Positions 28,952-40,638 of a stretch of DNA of 64,000 bases are shown here, in pieces. The notes under the pieces were generated by a model. It was given only the letters and a program-made list of their open reading frames with translations, ran no database searches and was not told the origin of the DNA. Source of the stretch: Paracoccaceae bacterium (GTDB taxonomy: Bacteria; Pseudomonadota; Alphaproteobacteria; Rhodobacterales; Rhodobacteraceae); the NCBI GenBank assembly GCA_004153385.1, contig SDAL01000002.1, forward strand, positions 496,001 through 560,000, read 5' to 3'. Numbering within the stretch: the first letter of the stretch is position 1; each line of letters opens with the position of its first letter. Made by a program: the position numbers and the translations under genes.

Positions 28952-29962
28952 TCACAGCTGGCGCTCGAACATCAAGGACAGATGCATCTGATCGAACATC
29001 GCGCCTTCACTGCCGTCAAACCCGATGGAGGTGTTGATATTGCCAAACCCCTTGCGGTCCACTTTCAGCCCCAGCTCCACCCGTGAGGTGAACCAGTCAT
29101 TGGATGGCATGGAGTCTGACAGTAAACCGCTGCCTTGGGAATGCTGTGCCACCACGGCAAATGCGCCGTTCAGGCCAAGTTGCGCCCATGAGGCCTCAAG
29201 CGGGCGATCAAACTCGATCCCGGCGGAAAGCTGTGACAGGCTTAGCCTTTGGCCCGAAACCTTTTGGCCATTGCTCAACATGAAGCCTTCACCGTTTTCC
29301 TGAACGTGGCTTGCGAAGATATTCGGGGTCAGCGTCATGTCGCCCGCATCGTATCGGCCTTGTAGACGCGCCTGAACAAGACTGCGCTGTGATCCGGCAT
29401 TGCGCTGGATCGAGCCGTCCGGCGAAAACTGGTTGCTGGCATAGCCATGCATCAAACGCATCGACCAGTTCAGTTCTGTATTGGGGATACGGCCTGCAAC
29501 ATAGGGGCCCACAAGAAACCCCAAGCCATCGCTGGTATGGCCGTCAAGGCTGCGCTGGGTCGCATCGGCTTGCGCCATCGCGCCCCAATAGAAATTGGCG
29601 CCGGTCGCAATGTGGTGGCCTATTGCGGCAAACACATATTGCAGGCGGGTGTCGTCGCTGCGGGTCCATGTGGTGCTGGCTTGGGTCCATGTGTTTGTGC
29701 CCTTGCGACTGCCGTATTTCAGATCACCGTCATTGTTGGTCACATGGGCATCGAACTGGCGCTTGCCATTGGCAAACATGTAATCCAGCACATTGGGCTG
29801 GCGGGCAAGCAGCCGGTCCTGACGCATCTTTTGCAATTGGCCGAGCACCTCGGCGCTTTCCTGAGCGGTGGGATAGAGCGTAGGTTCGCTGGCGATGGCG
29901 GGCAGCATTGCTGCGCCGAGCAGCCCTAGGGCCGCAGCGATACGGTTGGATATCTTTCTCAC
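28952..29962 (-). CDS. Outer-membrane beta-barrel (autotransporter domain-like) protein without passenger
   Basis: The 336-residue protein starts with GTG at 29962 after AAGGGGG and has a signal peptide ending near AIAS-EP. A short helical region (LGQLQKMRQDRLLARQPNVL) is followed by about 250 residues of alternating strands rich in Gly, Ser and aromatic residues (RLQYVFAAIGHHIATGANFYWG, LVQARLQGRYDAGDMTLTPN) and the chain ends in Leu after FERQL. This resembles an autotransporter translocator with no passenger domain. Function is unknown. Confidence 0.7.
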   Translation of the reverse strand: MRKISNRIAAALGLLGAAMLPAIASEPTLYPTAQESAEVLGQLQKMRQDRLLARQPNVLDYMFANGKRQFDAHVTNNDGDLKYGSRKGTNTWTQASTTWTRSDDTRLQYVFAAIGHHIATGANFYWGAMAQADATQRSLDGHTSDGLGFLVGPYVAGRIPNTELNWSMRLMHGYASNQFSPDGSIQRNAGSQRSLVQARLQGRYDAGDMTLTPNIFASHVQENGEGFMLSNGQKVSGQRLSLSQLSAGIEFDRPLEASWAQLGLNGAFAVVAQHSQGSGLLSDSMPSNDWFTSRVELGLKVDRKGFGNINTSIGFDGSEGAMFDQMHLSLMFERQL

Positions 29963-30288
29963 GCGTCTGCCCCCTTTCAGCACAAGCCCATGATACGGAT
30001 GCTTTTTCGGCGATACAGTGCCGCCGTGCGCGACCGCATCGGGCGCGCAGTATGCAATCACGGATTGGTTCGGTTCTCCCCCAATATCGAGCACCGATGG
30101 TCACAGGCAAGGCATGGCAACTGCCGTGTGGACCAAAAGTGAACGTGAAACAGCAATTGTGATCGCTGGACGCGCGCAAGGGGTGCGGGGCGGGCGGAAT
30201 GCAAAAAAAAGGGAGCCGACTGGCCCCCTTGATCTACCTGTATGATCCGCCCTGCCTTGCGCTGCGTGGTGCAAGACAGGGGGAGGTG

Positions 30289-31359
30289 TTATGCCTCGAT
30301 GACGACCTGACCGCGCGGGTTTGAGCAACACGCAAGGATATAGCCGTCCGAGATATCTTCGTCGGTGATCCCGCCGTTATGGACCATATGCACCTCGCCA
30401 GAGGTTTTCTTGACCTTGCAGGTTCCGCACACACCGAAGGTGCAGCCGGATGGGATGTTCAACCCTGCCGCGCGCGCTACGTTCAGCACAGTATCGGTTT
30501 CGGGACATTTCTGGGTAACGCCGGAAAGGGCGAACTCGATCTCTGCCGTGACGTCTTCATCGGGCAGTTCGTCCTCGGGTATCTCGCGGGTTTCGGTGAC
30601 AGGGGCGTGGAAGCTTTCCTGATGATAGTGATCCATATCGAAGCCAAGGCCGGCAAGCGCCTCGCGCACAGCGGTCATGAACGGTTCGGGACCGCAGCAG
30701 AACACCTCGCGCTCCAGATAATCGGGCGCCATCAACCCCAGCATAAGCTGGTTGAGCACGCCCTTATAGCCGGTCCATGGCTCGTATTTGTCGGAATCAT
30801 TGACGACCCATTTCAGGTCGATCCCCGTCACACGCGAGGCCATATGCTCCAACCGTTCGCGGAACACGATCTCCGACGGACGCCGCGCACAGTTTACAAA
30901 CACGATATCGCAATCACGACCAAGGTCATAAAGATGGGTCGTCATGGACATCATCGGCGTAATGCCGGACCCCGCCGAAATAAAGAGGTATTTCGGGGAC
31001 GGGTAATTGCCCATCGAGAAACTGCCCGCAGGGCCGATGGCCTTGATCTTCATGCCCGGGCGCAGATGGTCCAGCATCCAGCGTGTGCCGATGGAATCGG
31101 CCTGCGCCTTTACGGTGACCGTGATCGACATCGGCCGCGAGGGTGAAGACGAGATTGTATACGTCCGGTGCAAGGTGCCACTGGGCACCGGCAGTTCCAG
31201 TGTCAGGAACTGGCCGGGGCTATAGTCGAAGATACGCCCCGAAGGTGCCTGAAAACAGAACGTCCGGACATTGGGGGTTTCGGGCAGAACCGAGACGCAT
31301 TCCAGATGTTCGGAATCGTCCCAAAAACGCATCGCAGATTTTTCGGTAGTGGATGGCAT
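30289..31359 (-). CDS. gbcB: Glycine betaine monooxygenase, ferredoxin-reductase subunit
   Basis: The 356-residue reductase has an FNR-like FAD domain (HRTYTISSSPS), an NAD domain (SAGSGITPMMSM, FCCGPEPFM) and a C-terminal plant-type [2Fe-2S] domain (GCTFGVCGTCKVKK with a distant Cys in LACCSNP). This order matches GbcB. It passes electrons from NADH to the Rieske oxygenase encoded 4 bases upstream, which demethylates glycine betaine to dimethylglycine. A stachydrine or related betaine demethylase is the main alternative. Confidence 0.88.
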   Translation of the reverse strand: MPSTTEKSAMRFWDDSEHLECVSVLPETPNVRTFCFQAPSGRIFDYSPGQFLTLELPVPSGTLHRTYTISSSPSRPMSITVTVKAQADSIGTRWMLDHLRPGMKIKAIGPAGSFSMGNYPSPKYLFISAGSGITPMMSMTTHLYDLGRDCDIVFVNCARRPSEIVFRERLEHMASRVTGIDLKWVVNDSDKYEPWTGYKGVLNQLMLGLMAPDYLEREVFCCGPEPFMTAVREALAGLGFDMDHYHQESFHAPVTETREIPEDELPDEDVTAEIEFALSGVTQKCPETDTVLNVARAAGLNIPSGCTFGVCGTCKVKKTSGEVHMVHNGGITDEDISDGYILACCSNPRGQVVIEA

Positions 31360-31363
31360 TCAA

Positions 31364-33002
<1,639 letters not shown>

Positions 33003-33923
33003 TTACAGTCCCAATGCGTCCTGCACAGCAGGCAGTCCCTCTTTGCCATCAATGGTCGTGACACCTTCAAGCCAGGGCTTGATTACATCCGGATGCGCTT
33101 CAAGCCATGCCGAGACCGCCTCGTCAGGATCTTGTCCGTCATCCAGAATTGCGCCCATAATCTCGTTTTCCATTGGCAAGGTGAATTCCAGATTGGTCAG
33201 GAATTTGCCGATGTTGGGGCATTCCTCGACATAGCCTTTGCGCGATACCGTGCGCACAATACCCTCGCCACCAAAGAAATCCTCTCCGCCCGTCAGGTAT
33301 TTGATATCGAAATTGGCGTTCATCGGGTGCGGCTCCCACCCTAGGAAAACCACGGCTTCCTCTTTGGGATAATACCGCCCCACCTGAGCCAGCATGCCTT
33401 GCTCGGAACTTTCGACAACGGTCATGCCTTCCAGCAGGCCACCATCTTCGGTCAGGCTCATCAGATAGCCGTTGCCCTCGTTGCCCGGCTCGATCCCGTA
33501 GATCTTGCCGTCCAGTTCGTCAGAGAATTTCGGAATATCGGCAAAGGTCTTCAGCCCCTTGTCGTAAAGATATGTCGGTACGGCGAGCGTGTATTTCGTG
33601 CCTTGCAGGTTTGTGTGTACGACCTCAATCGAGCCGTCATCGGTATAGGGGCCGATGGCCGCCGTTTGCGCGGGCATCCAGTTGCCCAAGAACACATCGA
33701 TATCATTCGACGACAGCGAGGAGAACGTCACCGGCACACCAAGCACGCGCACATCCACATCATACCCGAGCGCCGTCAGGATCTGGTTGGCGGTTTCTGT
33801 GGTGCTGGTGATATCGGTCCAGCCCACATCGGAAAGCCGCACCGTGTCGCAATTGGCCATTGCTTGGCTGGCACCAAGCGCGATGACAGAGGCGGTCAGG
33901 CCGCGAAGAACAGTCTTTTTCAT
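33003..33923 (-). CDS. choX: Choline ABC transporter substrate-binding protein
   Basis: The 306-residue protein has a signal peptide (cleavage near AMA-NC) and closely follows ChoX of rhizobia: VRLSDVGWTDIT, DVFLGNWMPA, TKYTLAVPTYLYDKGLK, KIYGIEPGNEGNGY, FLGWEPHPMNANF and RKGYVEECPNIGKFL. It binds choline in the periplasm. The permease (choW) and ATPase (choV) normally next to it are not present on either side. It is divergent from betC. Confidence 0.93.
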   Translation of the reverse strand: MKKTVLRGLTASVIALGASQAMANCDTVRLSDVGWTDITSTTETANQILTALGYDVDVRVLGVPVTFSSLSSNDIDVFLGNWMPAQTAAIGPYTDDGSIEVVHTNLQGTKYTLAVPTYLYDKGLKTFADIPKFSDELDGKIYGIEPGNEGNGYLMSLTEDGGLLEGMTVVESSEQGMLAQVGRYYPKEEAVVFLGWEPHPMNANFDIKYLTGGEDFFGGEGIVRTVSRKGYVEECPNIGKFLTNLEFTLPMENEIMGAILDDGQDPDEAVSAWLEAHPDVIKPWLEGVTTIDGKEGLPAVQDALGL

Positions 33924-33950
33924 GGGGTACTCCTGTTGGTTTCTTTTTTG

Positions 33951-33964
33951 ATTGACGAGTCAAT
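33951..33964. promoter_or_regulatory. Putative BetI-type operator between choX and betC
   Basis: ATTGAC-GA-GTCAAT is a perfect inverted repeat inside TTGATTGACGAGTCAAT, close to the BetI consensus I recall (TTGATTGAACGTTCAATC). It lies 27 bases before the choX start in the shared promoter region. Confidence 0.6.
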
Positions 33965-34120
33965 TAGGTCACTCTTACGGTAAGCCTGCAACTGTTTTTT
34001 GACAGACCCTCGGGCATAATCTGCCGGATGCGGGGGCAAAGTGCAATTTCTAGCCAGTCTTGTCTGGCCCCGGTGGCCGGGGCGGCCAAGTTTCACGTCG
34101 ACAAAGGAGCGAAGCCTCGC

Positions 34121-35629
34121 ATGACCCAGCCCAATATTCTGATTTTTATGGTCGACCAGCTCAATGGTACCCTGTTTCCCGATGGTCCGGCGGAGTGGTT
34201 ACATGCGCCCAACCTTAAAAAACTCGCCGAACGCTCGGTGCGGTTTGCCAACACCTACACCGGCTCGCCGCTTTGTGCACCGGGGCGGGCGGCGTTCATG
34301 TCGGGGCAGCTTCCCTCGACCACCGGGGTTTATGACAACGCGGCAGAGTTCCGCTCCGATGTGCCGACATTTGCCCACCATCTGCGACGTGCGGGCTATC
34401 AGACCTGCCTGTCGGGCAAGATGCATTTCGTGGGCCCAGATCAGTTGCACGGGTTCGAGCAACGCCTGACCACCGATATCTATCCCGCCGATTTCGGTTG
34501 GACACCGGATTACCGCAAGCCGGGCGAGCGGATCGACTGGTGGTATCATAACATGGGGTCTGTCACCGGCGCGGGTGTCAGCGAAATTACCAACCAGATG
34601 GAATATGACGATAATGTCGCCCATGAGGCGAAGATGAAGGTCTATGATCTGGCGCGGGGGCTGGACGCGCGGCCGTGGATGCTGACGGTCAGCTTTACCC
34701 ATCCCCACGACCCCTACGTCGCCCGCAAGAAATACTGGGATCTGTATGACGATTGTGCCCATCTTCTGCCAGAGGTGCCTGATCTGGGCTACGAAAACCA
34801 AGATAACCACTCCAAACGGATCTTCGATGCCAATGACTGGCGCAGTTTCGATATCACGAAGGAGGATATCCAACGGTCCAGACAGGCGTATTTCGCCAAT
34901 ATCTCTTATTGCGACGACAAGATCGGCGAGGTGATGGAGGCGCTTGAGACGACGGGGCAGGAGGCGATCATCCTGTTCTTGTCAGATCACGGCGATATGC
35001 TGGGCGAGCGGGGGCTGTGGTTCAAGATGTCGCCGTTCGAAGGTTCGTCCAGAGTGCCGCTGATGATCTGCGCCCCTGATCTGGAGCCGCATCTGGTAAG
35101 CGATCCGGTCTCGACCATTGATGTGACGCCTACACTGGCCGATCTGGCAGGTGTCGATCTGGCCGAAATTGCGCCGTGGCTGGATGGTGAAAGCCTGATG
35201 CCCGTGGCGCGGGGTGGGGCGCGAACCACCTCCGTCAAGATGGAATATGCGGCCGAGGCGTCCTATGCGCCGCTCGTCACATTGCGCAAGGGGGAGTATA
35301 AGCTCAACCTGTGCACGCTTGATCCCGATCAGCTGTTCCATCTTGGCGCAGATCCGCACGAGCTCGTCAATCTGGCAGACGATCCGGCCCATGCCACCGT
35401 TCTGGCGCAGATGAAGGCAGAGGCTGCAGCACAGTGGGACCTGCCGAAGTTCGATGCAGAGGTCCGTGCCAGTCAGGCCCGGCGTTGGGTTGTCTATGAT
35501 GCCTTGCGCAAGGGCGGGTATTATCCGTGGGATTACCAACCGCTGAAAGATGCATCAGAGGCTTATATGCGAAACCATATGGATCTTAATGTCTTGGAGA
35601 GCAACAAGCGGTTCCCGCGAGGCGATTGA
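34121..35629 (+). CDS. betC: Choline-sulfatase
   Basis: The 502-residue type-I sulfatase has Cys52 in SPLCAPGRAAF (the C-x-P-x-R motif converted to formylglycine), NILIFMVDQLNG for metal binding, and FLSDHGDMLGERGLWFKMSPFE as the second metal site. It hydrolyses choline-O-sulfate to choline and sulfate. AAAGGAG precedes the ATG at 34121. The sulfatase-maturing enzyme is not in the window. Choline from this step would need BetA and BetB, also absent here, before GbcAB can act. Confidence 0.93.
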   Translation: MTQPNILIFMVDQLNGTLFPDGPAEWLHAPNLKKLAERSVRFANTYTGSPLCAPGRAAFMSGQLPSTTGVYDNAAEFRSDVPTFAHHLRRAGYQTCLSGKMHFVGPDQLHGFEQRLTTDIYPADFGWTPDYRKPGERIDWWYHNMGSVTGAGVSEITNQMEYDDNVAHEAKMKVYDLARGLDARPWMLTVSFTHPHDPYVARKKYWDLYDDCAHLLPEVPDLGYENQDNHSKRIFDANDWRSFDITKEDIQRSRQAYFANISYCDDKIGEVMEALETTGQEAIILFLSDHGDMLGERGLWFKMSPFEGSSRVPLMICAPDLEPHLVSDPVSTIDVTPTLADLAGVDLAEIAPWLDGESLMPVARGGARTTSVKMEYAAEASYAPLVTLRKGEYKLNLCTLDPDQLFHLGADPHELVNLADDPAHATVLAQMKAEAAAQWDLPKFDAEVRASQARRWVVYDALRKGGYYPWDYQPLKDASEAYMRNHMDLNVLESNKRFPRGD

Positions 35630-35788
35630 GCCGGGAAGTAAAAATCACGGGGGGCCTTTTCTGAAAAAGGGAAGGGCCCTCGGGTCACTATCGTTTGAGG
35701 CATCCATGAAGGCGGGGTGCCCACCATGGTCAATCCGTCAATATGCGCTAGCGTAAAGACATCGAAGCTTTGCCGGAGACCATGTCCC

Positions 35789-36634
35789 ATGGATACACGC
35801 ACCTTTATTGCCTCTGACGGGGCGCGACTGGCCTATCGTGATCACGGCGAAGGTGTGCCGGTTCTGGCCCTCAGCGGTTTGACCAGAAATATGCATGATT
35901 TCGATTATGTTGCACCGCATCTGGCAAACATGCACCCCCAAGGCATCCGGCTTGTGCGGATGGACTATCGCGGGCGGGGGCAATCGGACTACACCGGCGC
36001 ACAAACCTATACCGTGACACAGGAAGGGGCGGACGCGCTTGCGCTTCTGGATCATCTGGGCATTGAAAAGGCCGCAATATTGGGCACATCGCGCGGCGGT
36101 CTGATCGCGATGTATCTGGCAGCTGTCGCCAAGAACCGGATCACCGGCATCTGTCTTAACGACGTGGGCCCCAAGCTCGAGACCAAGGGGCTGACCCATA
36201 TCTTTGACTATCTCGGGCGGCGGCCGGCTGCCAAAACCTATGATCAGATGGCGGCAAAGCTGCCCGAGGTGATGGTAGATTTCGATAATGTGCCTGCCTC
36301 GCGCTGGGCGCAGGAGGTGCGCAACCAGTATCGCGAAACACAAACGGGGCTGGATCTGCGCTATGATCCGGCATTGCGTGCCCCGTTTGTAGAGGCTTTT
36401 AGTGGTGATCTTCGCGAAGCCTGGCCTTTTTTCGACGCGATCGAACCGTTGCCGCTTTGCCTGATCAGGGGTGAAAACTCTCCGCTTCTTAGCGTGCAGA
36501 CAGCCGCAGAAATGCGCAGGCGCAGGCCGGATATGGTGTATGCGGAAATTCCCGACCGAGGCCACATCCCGTTTCTGGATGAACCCGACGCGCTGGCCGC
36601 ATTACACGAATGGGTGGCCCGTCTTGGCAATTAA
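35789..36634 (+). CDS. Alpha/beta hydrolase
   Basis: The 281-residue protein has the nucleophile elbow GTSRGG (Ser in LGTSRGGLIA), an oxyanion region VPVLALSGLTRNMHDF, RMDYRGRGQSDY, and a late DRGHIPFLDEP with the catalytic His. Substrate is unknown. GGAG lies 11 bases before the ATG at 35789; the upstream part of the frame is not conserved. Confidence 0.87.
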   Translation: MDTRTFIASDGARLAYRDHGEGVPVLALSGLTRNMHDFDYVAPHLANMHPQGIRLVRMDYRGRGQSDYTGAQTYTVTQEGADALALLDHLGIEKAAILGTSRGGLIAMYLAAVAKNRITGICLNDVGPKLETKGLTHIFDYLGRRPAAKTYDQMAAKLPEVMVDFDNVPASRWAQEVRNQYRETQTGLDLRYDPALRAPFVEAFSGDLREAWPFFDAIEPLPLCLIRGENSPLLSVQTAAEMRRRRPDMVYAEIPDRGHIPFLDEPDALAALHEWVARLGN

Positions 36635-36863
36635 TGTTTGTGTACTTATGTTTTTGCGCAATAATATTAAGAAATGATGGACACCTGCGCGTGAGGTGGT
36701 GTAATTATTGTACATACCGGCTGGCGAGACTATCCGGGGCAGCGGCGGAGATGTTTTATAAAGAGTGCTGTGTTGCCAGTTGTGCTCCGTCGCGATCCTC
36801 GGATGGTTGGACCCTGATGCCTGTCATTTCTTGAGGCCCGTTCGTATTAGGGTTTTTCTGATC

Positions 36864-37295
36864 TTATTGATTTTTGATGATATTTCGCGTGTATGCGCAA
36901 TCCTGCCCCAAGAAGAATTTCTGTAAAATCAGCGGCTGGGATGGCATTTTGCCATTGCTTGCGATCGTAAACAATGTGGCCGACGAGCGGAGTTTCAGCG
37001 CATCGGTTGATCCCAGGATCGTATCAGCGCTTAAATCCGTATTGCAAAGCAATGCATTTGCTGCGGCCTCCAGCCTGTCGCGCAAAACCGGTTCTGCCAG
37101 ATAGGCCTTTGCCTCTGCCAGATCTTCAATCGCATAAAACTGCGCGACATCCGAGCGGCCCAATCCCCGCAGTTGCGGAAAGATCCACCACATCCAATGT
37201 GTGCGTTTGCAGCCTGCGCGCAGCTCGGCCAGGGCCGTGTCGAAGCTGCGCGCCTGCGCGGTTAGAAACCGGTCCAGACCGATCCCATCGGGCAT
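36864..37295 (-). CDS. DUF1810 family protein
   Basis: The 143-residue protein matches DUF1810 throughout: LDRFLTAQARSFDTALAELRAGCKRTHWMWWIFPQLRGLG, FYAIEDLAEAKAYLAEPVL, and SSATLFTIASNG. Family function is unknown. The start at 37295 is chosen as it begins five bases past the thyX stop and gives the usual N-terminus. It is probably cotranscribed with thyX. Confidence 0.9.
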   Translation of the reverse strand: MPDGIGLDRFLTAQARSFDTALAELRAGCKRTHWMWWIFPQLRGLGRSDVAQFYAIEDLAEAKAYLAEPVLRDRLEAAANALLCNTDLSADTILGSTDALKLRSSATLFTIASNGKMPSQPLILQKFFLGQDCAYTRNIIKNQ

Positions 37296-37300
37296 CACGA

Positions 37301-38215
37301 TCAGCCCCAGATGGCGGTGAACTCCCGCCACTCGCCTTTGGACATACCAGATGTTTCTTGGGTGACCTCCTCGCCGGCCAGACGCCGTTTAAGGACCTCT
37401 ACCGCGCGGCCAGACATGTTGACGGCCCCCAGGCGGTAATCCTCGAACGCCTCATAGGCGGCCGGGACCCAGTCGCGCACGATATCGCACATCGTGTCGG
37501 CATAGGTACGGATTTCATACTGCGCGTGGCTGTCGGCGCGCAGCCGCAGGAAATGGAACAGGTTGTGCAGATCCACCTTCCAATACCATTGGGTATAGAT
37601 ATTGGCGGGCAGGTTCATCCGCGCCAACTCGCGCGCCAGCCCCTGTTTCCCGCTTTCGTCATCAGGTGTCAGCATGTCTTCGTAGTGGTCATAGGCGCGC
37701 ATCGCATCTTCACGCAAAATATCCAGAACGCGCGCGGCCTCGTCGCCTTGCAGGACCAGACCACGGCCTTGATGGTTGCTTTTGGATTGCGCGGCCAGTT
37801 GCTCTGGCTCGGGGATGTAAAATTCCCGATCAAGGATCGAGTAGCGCGCTGAATATTCGTTCACATTGGCGGTGCGGTGGCGGATCCATTGCCGCGCTAC
37901 AAACACCGGAAGTTTCACGTGGAATTTCACTTCGCACATTTCGAACGGTGTGGAATGCCAGTGCCGCATCAGATACCGGATCAGCCCGCGATCATCGGAG
38001 ACTTTCTTGGTGCCACGGCCATAGCTGACGCGTGCGGCCTGGGTGATGGCATTGTCATCGCCCATATAATCGATCACACGCACCAGTCCGTGGTCCAGCA
38101 CCGGATGCGCGGTATAAAGCCGCTCTTCCATCCCTGCAGACACAACACGGCGCGTGCTGGACAGGTTCGCGCGCTGGTCCTCGATTTCTGCAGCTTGTTC
38201 GGGGGTGAGCGACAT
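37301..38215 (-). CDS. thyX: Flavin-dependent thymidylate synthase
   Basis: The 304-residue protein contains the ThyX signature [14 protein letters not shown] and the substrate-binding [21 protein letters not shown] region. It makes dTMP from dUMP with FAD and methylene-tetrahydrofolate. The ATG at 38215 has TTGGAGG five bases upstream; a TTG four codons earlier overlaps this site and is rejected. Confidence 0.96.
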   Translation of the reverse strand: MSLTPEQAAEIEDQRANLSSTRRVVSAGMEERLYTAHPVLDHGLVRVIDYMGDDNAITQAARVSYGRGTKKVSDDRGLIRYLMRHWHSTPFEMCEVKFHVKLPVFVARQWIRHRTANVNEYSARYSILDREFYIPEPEQLAAQSKSNHQGRGLVLQGDEAARVLDILREDAMRAYDHYEDMLTPDDESGKQGLARELARMNLPANIYTQWYWKVDLHNLFHFLRLRADSHAQYEIRTYADTMCDIVRDWVPAAYEAFEDYRLGAVNMSGRAVEVLKRRLAGEEVTQETSGMSKGEWREFTAIWG

Positions 38216-38376
38216 ATTGGCCTCCAAGGATTCGATGGCTTCTTATAAGAGGGTGGGCCCCAGCCGACAACACGCAGGGCCGATCTAATCCGGCGGATAC
38301 GGGCGTTGGGCGGGCTTGTCCTTTGATCCGCGTGGGTTAGGTTGTGGGGCATATGTATGTGCAAAGGAGGGGCGCG

Positions 38377-38811
38377 ATGAAAGTTGAATATCTTCACACC
38401 ATGGTCAGGGTTCTGGATCTTGAGAAAAGCATTGAATTTTACAAGATGCTGGGCCTGAAAGAGCGCACGCGCAAGGAAAGCGAAGCGGGACGGTTCACCC
38501 TTGTGTTCATGTGCCCGCCAGATCAGGACGATGGCCGTGCCGATGTGGAACTGACGTGGAATTGGGATGGCGATAGCGGCCTTCCGTCCGACAGCCGCCA
38601 TTTCGGGCATCTCGCCTATCGGGTCGAAAATATCTACGAGATGTGCCAGCAGCTTATGGATGCAGGCGTGGTGATCAACCGTCCGCCGCGCGACGGGCAC
38701 ATGGCCTTTGTACGCTCGCCTGACAATGTGTCTATCGAGCTTTTGCAAATGGGCGAGCATCTGCCCGAGCAGGAGCCTTGGGCAAGCATGGAAAACAAGG
38801 GCACCTGGTAA
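38377..38811 (+). CDS. gloA: Lactoylglutathione lyase (glyoxalase I)
   Basis: The 144-residue VOC-fold protein has metal ligands His7, Glu58, His78 and Glu121 (LHTMVRV, DVELTWN, HFGHLAYRV, NVSIELLQ). It isomerises the methylglyoxal-glutathione adduct to lactoylglutathione. AAAGGAGG precedes the ATG. It is divergent from thyX. Confidence 0.9.
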   Translation: MKVEYLHTMVRVLDLEKSIEFYKMLGLKERTRKESEAGRFTLVFMCPPDQDDGRADVELTWNWDGDSGLPSDSRHFGHLAYRVENIYEMCQQLMDAGVVINRPPRDGHMAFVRSPDNVSIELLQMGEHLPEQEPWASMENKGTW

Positions 38812-38907
38812 GTCGGCACCCACGTTTGCCTGACGATTTTTCTACAAGGGGGGCGGTGCTATGTGGCACCGCCCCCTTGCCGTTTGCCTTTCAAAGGGCA
38901 TCGGTTT

Positions 38908-39654
38908 TCAGCGGCGGAATTTGTCGGCCAGTCTTTCAAGCGGACTGCGCGGATCATCCTCGCGTTCAGGCTGTGACGGTTGCACGGGTTTTGCGGTGGT
39001 TTTGGCGGCGTTTTTTGCGGCGGGGGGCTGGCTTGCGCGCGCATCAGGCGCTGCGTCCGGGCCGCGTTGTCCGGTGGAGCTGCGCGCGGGCGCAACCCTA
39101 CGGGCAACGGCGTTCAGGAACTTGCCGCTATCGCCGTTGGCAAGATCCGCGGCCCCATCGCTGATCCCGCGTAAAAGATCATCCAGCCCGTCTTCCTCGG
39201 CTTTGGCAAAAGGCGAGAGCACATAGCCCGATACGCGGTCTTTGTGGCCCGGATGGCCGATTCCCAACCGCACGCGGGCATATTCGGGCGACATATGCGC
39301 ATGGATCGACCGCAAGCCGTTGTGACCTGCATGGCCGCCGCCCTGCTTGACGCGGCATTTCCCCGGTGCAAGGTCCAGTTCGTCATGGAACACCGTCATA
39401 TCCTGCACGTCGAGTTTATAGAAATCGGCCGCTGCACGAACCGATTGACCCGACAGGTTCATAAATGTTTCTGGCTTGAGCAGGATGATACGGGTACTAC
39501 CGATGCGACCTTCGCTGACTTGGCCCTGAAATTTGGCCCGCCATGGTGCAAAACCATGATCGGCGGCAATCCGGTCCAGCGCCATGAACCCGATGTTATG
39601 ACGTGTGCCTTCGTATTTCGCGCCGGGATTGCCCAGCCCCACCCAAAGTTGCAT
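38908..39654 (-). CDS. pth: Peptidyl-tRNA hydrolase with C-terminal extension
   Basis: The first ~190 residues are typical Pth: VGLGNPGAKYEGTRHNIGF with catalytic His19, KPETFMNLSG, FHDELDL and GGGHAGHNGLRSI. It recycles peptidyl-tRNA dropped by ribosomes. The remaining ~55 residues are rich in Ala, Pro, Lys and Arg and probably unstructured; many alphaproteobacterial Pth have such a tail. It follows rplY on the same strand, an old pairing in bacteria, with a terminator between. Confidence 0.95.
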   Translation of the reverse strand: MQLWVGLGNPGAKYEGTRHNIGFMALDRIAADHGFAPWRAKFQGQVSEGRIGSTRIILLKPETFMNLSGQSVRAAADFYKLDVQDMTVFHDELDLAPGKCRVKQGGGHAGHNGLRSIHAHMSPEYARVRLGIGHPGHKDRVSGYVLSPFAKAEEDGLDDLLRGISDGAADLANGDSGKFLNAVARRVAPARSSTGQRGPDAAPDARASQPPAAKNAAKTTAKPVQPSQPEREDDPRSPLERLADKFRR

Positions 39655-39828
39655 TGCCCGCTATCCTTTGATCCGTTCCATCGGCCTGTGTCGTCGCCGT
39701 CCGCCCGAGCGCCCTCAGGCTGGAGTGCCCGACAGCACGCTGTTACGGGATATGGCACGCAAGGCGTCGTGAAAAGGGGGGGCTTGCGTAGAAGTTGGCG
39801 CGGGGGGCGTCTCCTTTGGTGGCCCCTT

Positions 39829-39860
39829 AAAAAAAAACGCGGAGCCATCAGGCCCCGCGC
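39829..39860 (-). terminator. Terminator of rplY
   Basis: Stem GCGCGGGGCC/GGCTCCGCG followed on the minus strand by a run of nine T. Confidence 0.92.
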
Positions 39861-39895
39861 ATTTATCAATTATCGATTGCCCGTGGGCAAAAGGA

Positions 39896-40522
39896 TCACT
39901 CTTCCGCGTCTGCGGCTTCTTCATCCGCTTCTTCCGCATCGGCCGTGCTCAGGCCGCGCGGTGCAGCAAGGTTCGCAATGACGAAATCACGATCGATCGT
40001 GGGTTTCGCGCCTTTGGGCAGGTTGACTTCGGAGATGTGGATCACATCGCCGATTTTCTTGCCTTCGAGGTCGACCACGATCTGGTCCGGAATGTCGCCT
40101 GCCATAACGTTCAGCTCGACTTCGGGGCGCACTGTGGTCAGAACGCCGCCTTGTTTCAGGCCGGGCGCTTTGTCTTCGTTGATGAATTCAACATGCACGA
40201 AGAGCGAGATACGCGAGTTACGGTGGGTCCGCATGAAATCGATATGGGTCGGCAGATCCTTGACCACATCTTTCTGGACGCCACGGCAGATCACGCGCAC
40301 GTCATCATGACCTTCAACCTTCAGGTTGAACAGGGTCGACATAAAGCGGCCTTTGCGCAGGCGGGTCAACAGTTTGTTGTGGTCAAAGTTCAGGGCAACC
40401 GGCTCTTTGCCATCGCCATAAACGATACCGGGCACCTGGCCCTCGCGACGTGCTGCGCGAGCGGCCCCCTTGCCCGTCCCCGTGCGCACGGTGGCTTCGA
40501 TCGTTTCGATCTCTTTCGCCAT
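39896..40522 (-). CDS. rplY: 50S ribosomal protein L25 (Ctc form)
   Basis: The 208-residue protein has the L25 domain ([26 protein letters not shown]) and the TL5/Ctc beta domain ([36 protein letters not shown]). It binds 5S rRNA. The last ~20 residues are almost all Asp, Glu and Ala. GGAG lies 7 bases before the ATG. Confidence 0.96.
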   Translation of the reverse strand: MAKEIETIEATVRTGTGKGAARAARREGQVPGIVYGDGKEPVALNFDHNKLLTRLRKGRFMSTLFNLKVEGHDDVRVICRGVQKDVVKDLPTHIDFMRTHRNSRISLFVHVEFINEDKAPGLKQGGVLTTVRPEVELNVMAGDIPDQIVVDLEGKKIGDVIHISEVNLPKGAKPTIDRDFVIANLAAPRGLSTADAEEADEEAADAEE

Positions 40523-40638
40523 TTTTTATCTCCAAATATAAAAATCAGACCGCCTCCAAGGGTGCGGCCCATTGAAGTTGCGCGCATAAAGTCAATCCGG
40601 CCGAAAGGCAAGGAAAAATGCGGCCATAGCCTTTATAA

